Shown here piece after piece: positions 61,111-64,000 of a stretch of DNA of 64,000 bases. The stretch lies in contig CM041465.1 in the NCBI GenBank assembly GCA_023213395.1, positions 177,017,741 through 177,081,740 on the forward strand, in the 5' to 3' direction. Position 1 is the stretch's first letter; each line of letters starts with the position of its first letter. This DNA is from Cycas panzhihuaensis (taxonomy: Eukaryota > Cycadophyta). The position numbers and the translations under genes are program-made. The notes beneath the pieces are model-generated. The model saw only the letters and a list, made by a program, of their open reading frames with translations. It was not told the DNA's origin and searched no databases.

Positions 61111-63097
61111 TATAAATCTTAATTTTCTTTGCCTTTCAATATACAATTGACATTCTATTTAAATTGAGATGACATGGTAATGATGAAGTAGTAGAAGAGA
61201 TGATAGAAGAACGTACTACTAACATGTATGGCTAGTACACTTGACATAGTAGGGATGTAAAAATCAATGCTATGATAAGAAGGTAAGCAATGATTAAGTA
61301 TTTTTTAATAATTATGAAGAATGAGTATAAGCAATGATGCAAGAATAAGGCCTAATGTAGAACTAGTAAAGAGTGGTGATGTGTCATGCCACTAATCTCT
61401 AAATTATGTCTAAATATGGATGAGCTTTTGATACCTGAGGCTTCTAGTATACGATTAAGACCTTCATTCGTGATACCTGCACATGCATTTGGTGATGAAA
61501 TCTAAGTCATAGTGCAGCCTAGGTACTCATATTCCTTACTCAATTGACTAGTGAGTAGTTATATACCTCTTATAAAGAGTCAAATGGTACGTGTGTATCA
61601 TATGGCTATGATGGATATTGGACCGAGTTGATTTTAATCTTGTATTAAAGTTTTAGTTGTCCCAGCTAGTTATTAGGATAATTCCTGAAGGGAGCTCATA
61701 GGTATAGATAACGTATCACTTCACCAGTATTTTGGTTAAGACCAGACCCAATATAAAACTCACGCCTCTCTTAAGGCCCAAACTTTAGCCAGCTGTGGTC
61801 TATTTCAACCAAGGCGAGTGTGCATACAAATCAAAAGATGGCAGTATAAATCAAACGTAATGGGTTCATTTTAGGGAATATGAAAATATGTTTGTGTTTA
61901 TGTTGCTAAAATGAATTACTAATATGTTAATACTTACTTTTATGCTTTTGTCTATCAATGTACATGCACATAAATAAATATACAAAGATGTTAAGTATAA
62001 ACATTAGATTTTACTACGATCAAGGTATTTTACTATTACAATGAGTTTGTCATTTGCTTTTACTATTTAAAAAAATCCTCTCTTTTTTTTTCTTAAGAAA
62101 AGGGAAAAAGAAAAAAACTTAAAAATCTACTTCTAAAGTTAAATTTTAACCAAGAGAGAAAGTACTAGGAAAAGTGAGAGAAATTCAAATCTTCTGTCAA
62201 AACTTCTATATGGCCATGCAACCATACAAAACGGTCAAAACATTTCAGCTCAAAATGCCACTCTCCTAGATGATTGATCTCATTATGGTGAGTCAAAAAG
62301 TCTTATGGCGAAACTTCTAAAAATAAACAGAAATAGTCTGAAACTCGTTGAAACTCCTATGAGACTTTCATTAGTAGAAATCTAAAATTTGAAGATTTTT
62401 TTTTCTTTAGTGAATCAAATCTAATAAAACTTGATTTGTTGGATTCCTTAAGGCTAGATCTACTAAAGCCCTTAAGAAATTTTAACATACATTAAAAATT
62501 TTGAGAAAATTTCTTTAAAAAGTAATCAGATTAAAGTCAATTAAACTTTTACTTTTTAAGGTTGATCGAGGTAGAATTTAGAGATGGTGTAGAAGATAAA
62601 AATATTTGTCTTGCTTGGAAGTCCCTCTTTGTAAATTTTTAGTCAAAATGGATAACTTTTAATTTTTACCTCTCGTAGAGCTAAACAGCCTTTTTCTGAA
62701 CAATTTAGACTTATTTCTTCCACCTATAAGAAGTTAAAATTTTTTTCTACAACTTTATAGCATATATTTTGTAATTGATAATTGATTTATGATAAAAATT
62801 AATAGAATATCCCTTAATAAAATTTAAAATTAGCTATAAAAATTAATAAAAAAGCTAATTTTTTTCATGAGAGCCTAAAGCCAAAAAACCTTCTTCTAGC
62901 TAACAACTTTGATTCTCAATGCACCTGCAAATAAATAGAGGATATTAAAATATAATGTAAATGAAATACAAGCTTTTCATGATAAAAAATCTCTCAAAAT
63001 TTTAAAAATAATGAGTGCACTCTCAATACTTCACATTGAAGGTGAAAGAGAGGCATAATGACTCTATGCAAGTAGAATGGAATGAATAGATTTCCTT
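61111..63097 (-). other. Leader of element E
   Basis: About 2 kb between primer site and Gag with no recognised protein. AT-rich, with A/T runs near 62070-62110. Confidence 0.6.
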
Positions 63098-63112
63098 CTA
63101 GCTCTAATACCA
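63098..63112 (-). other. Primer binding site of element E
   Basis: On the minus strand TGGTATTAGAGCTAG starts 3 bp after the LTR end, close to the initiator tRNA-Met site. Confidence 0.8.
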
Positions 63113-63115
63113 TAT

Positions 63116-63412
63116 GAAGGAAGAATGAATCTAGGAAATAAATCACTCACATACATACCATGACAATGGAGAATGAAAAAGAGATGAAATAAGATATGAG
63201 AGCAAAGTTTGGAGGTGAGAATAAATAATGACTCCCCCCTTAAGATTTCACCTTTTATTATTGAGGGTGAGTATTAGGGTTAGGATTTTTCTGCCTAATA
63301 ACATGAAGCCAAAATTACATCTAAATGTATATAAAGCATATTTTACTAAGATACTAATACTAATCATACATTCTAAGGTCACTTAGTTAATCTACATAAA
63401 TAACCTAGTGCC
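63116..63412 (-). repeat. Element E 5' LTR, inner 297 bp only
   Basis: It aligns with 55828 to about 56122. Homology stops after aatctacataaataacc. About 430 bp of the LTR's outer part is missing. Confidence 0.85.
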
Positions 63413-63462
63413 TAGTGGCTCTACTGGGGCATACCATCCCCACGATCTAACTGTGACGCAAT

Positions 63463-63725
63463 GAAGACTGGTTGCGAAGGATAACAGGCCCTGCTTGGAG
63501 CTAAATAGGCCATGAACTATACTATGCAAAGGTGTTGGAGCGGGAGGCGTTTAGAGATTACAGGTTAGGGTTCTCCCAGGATGAGAGGCAGTGCGTGGAG
63601 ACCCGAAGACTAGGATGCTTTGGCACCCTTCGAAAGGCGCAGGCTGCTGTGATGAGCTTGTTGTAACAGAAGGAAGACTGGCTGGGAAGGGAGACAGGTC
63701 CCTCTCGGTGGAAGATAGGCCGTGT
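63463..63725 (+). repeat. Two 53-bp direct repeats
   Basis: 63463-63515 and 63673-63725 share gaagactgg-tg-gaagg, acagg-cc and ataggcc, about 70% identical by eye. A partial third copy (gaagacaggctcc) lies near 63745. Confidence 0.7.
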
Positions 63726-63933
63726 AAAAAGACAAACAGTGAAGGAAGACAGGCTCCGTATGGTGACAGAGGATGCCCAGAGAAGAACTTGAATGGTAGC
63801 CCCCTAACTTAGGAGAAGAATGATAAAGCAAAGAGAATGCTAGAGGCTGAGTCAGATTTAGTGCCAAGGGCTATGGTATGTCCCTGCTTCCCTTGTTTGG
63901 GTTTTTTCTTTTGTAGTTTATAATCTCTCAAAT

Positions 63934-64000
63934 ATGGAAAAGGACCATAATCCTCAAAACCAGAACCAAAACCCCAACCTGTCATTGGGGAGATCCTACC
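63934..64000 (+). CDS. Start of an ORF cut by the window edge
   Basis: 22 codons from ATG 63934, rich in Asn, Gln and Pro, with no stop before the end. Product unknown. It may be ORF1 (RNA-binding protein) of a LINE, from its place after a long non-coding region. Too short to be sure. Confidence 0.35.
   Translation, partial: MEKDHNPQNQNQNPNLSLGRSY

Larger units (their letters stand above)
55828..63412 (-). mobile_element. Element E: Ty1/copia retrotransposon nested in F, 5' truncated
   Basis: Read on the minus strand: partial 5' LTR (63412-63116), primer site (63112-63098), a long leader, gag, protease, integrase, RT, RNase H, then 3' LTR ending at 55828 inside F's RNase H. It belongs to the same family as D. 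The LTR pair differs at roughly 15% of positions by eye, so it is old. The outer part of the 5' LTR is lost at the junction with the probable LINE, so no target duplication can be checked. Confidence 0.88.
63413..64000 (+). mobile_element. Probable 5' end of a non-LTR (LINE-like) element
   Basis: Composition changes abruptly to GC-richer, purine-rich sequence at 63413. After about 520 bp with internal repeats, an ATG at 63934 opens MEKDHNPQNQNQNPNLSLGR and SY up to the window edge. A long non-coding 5' region followed by an Asn/Gln/Pro-rich start and a Gly-Arg-Ser-Tyr/Phe motif is reminiscent of plant L1-type ORF1 starts. Only 22 codons are visible, so a Gag start or host gene is possible. 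Confidence 0.4.

Overview
This window looks like intergenic DNA from a large, repeat-rich seed-plant genome. No intact cellular gene, tRNA or rRNA gene was found. What can be recognised is LTR retrotransposons of both plant superfamilies, Ty1/copia (INT before RT) and Ty3/gypsy (INT after RT), nested in one another and mostly decayed, plus two cellular-gene fragments and a probable LINE start at the right edge. Primer sites matching initiator tRNA-Met and a plant mobile domain point to a land plant. The species cannot be named from the sequence.

Layout, with letters used below. A (37-8424, +) is a structurally complete copia element: 336-bp LTRs, 5-bp target duplication, PBS, PPT, and a 3.5-kb leader before a broken gag-pol. 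B (8700-9107, +) is a related LTR with a PBS but no recognisable body. At 9995-10464 lie two cellular-gene fragments on opposite strands. At about 10930-11587 lies a minus-strand LTR, PBS and leader related to A, and its LTR end abuts the gag of copia element C (11588-15839, +). C's 3' LTR abuts the integrase of a third copia relic, D (15840 to about 19300, +). H (19371-37467, +) is an 18.1-kb Ty3/gypsy element of Tat type. It has 3.1-kb LTRs, gag-PR-RT-RNaseH-INT, an antisense ORF with a plant mobile domain, and a second, stand-alone RNase H near the 3' LTR.

From 37473 to 44930 there is AT-rich sequence with few signals: three diverged repeats and one minus-strand gypsy integrase fragment. 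F (from 44931, +) is a copia relic split by two insertions. G (47746-53911, +) is a Ty3/gypsy element sitting in F's integrase. E (about 55828-63412, -) is a copia element sitting in F's RNase H and belongs to the same family as D. From 63413 to the end the sequence is more GC-rich and resembles the 5' region and first ORF codons of a LINE.

Genes here do not cooperate as operons. Each element once encoded its own replication cycle (Gag shell, protease, RT/RNase H, integrase), and all are now broken. The most interesting biology is in H (antisense plant mobile domain gene, extra RNase H, shared hairpins), in the base-paired hairpin of the A/B/C LTRs, and in the contrast between A's nearly identical LTRs and its badly damaged coding region.
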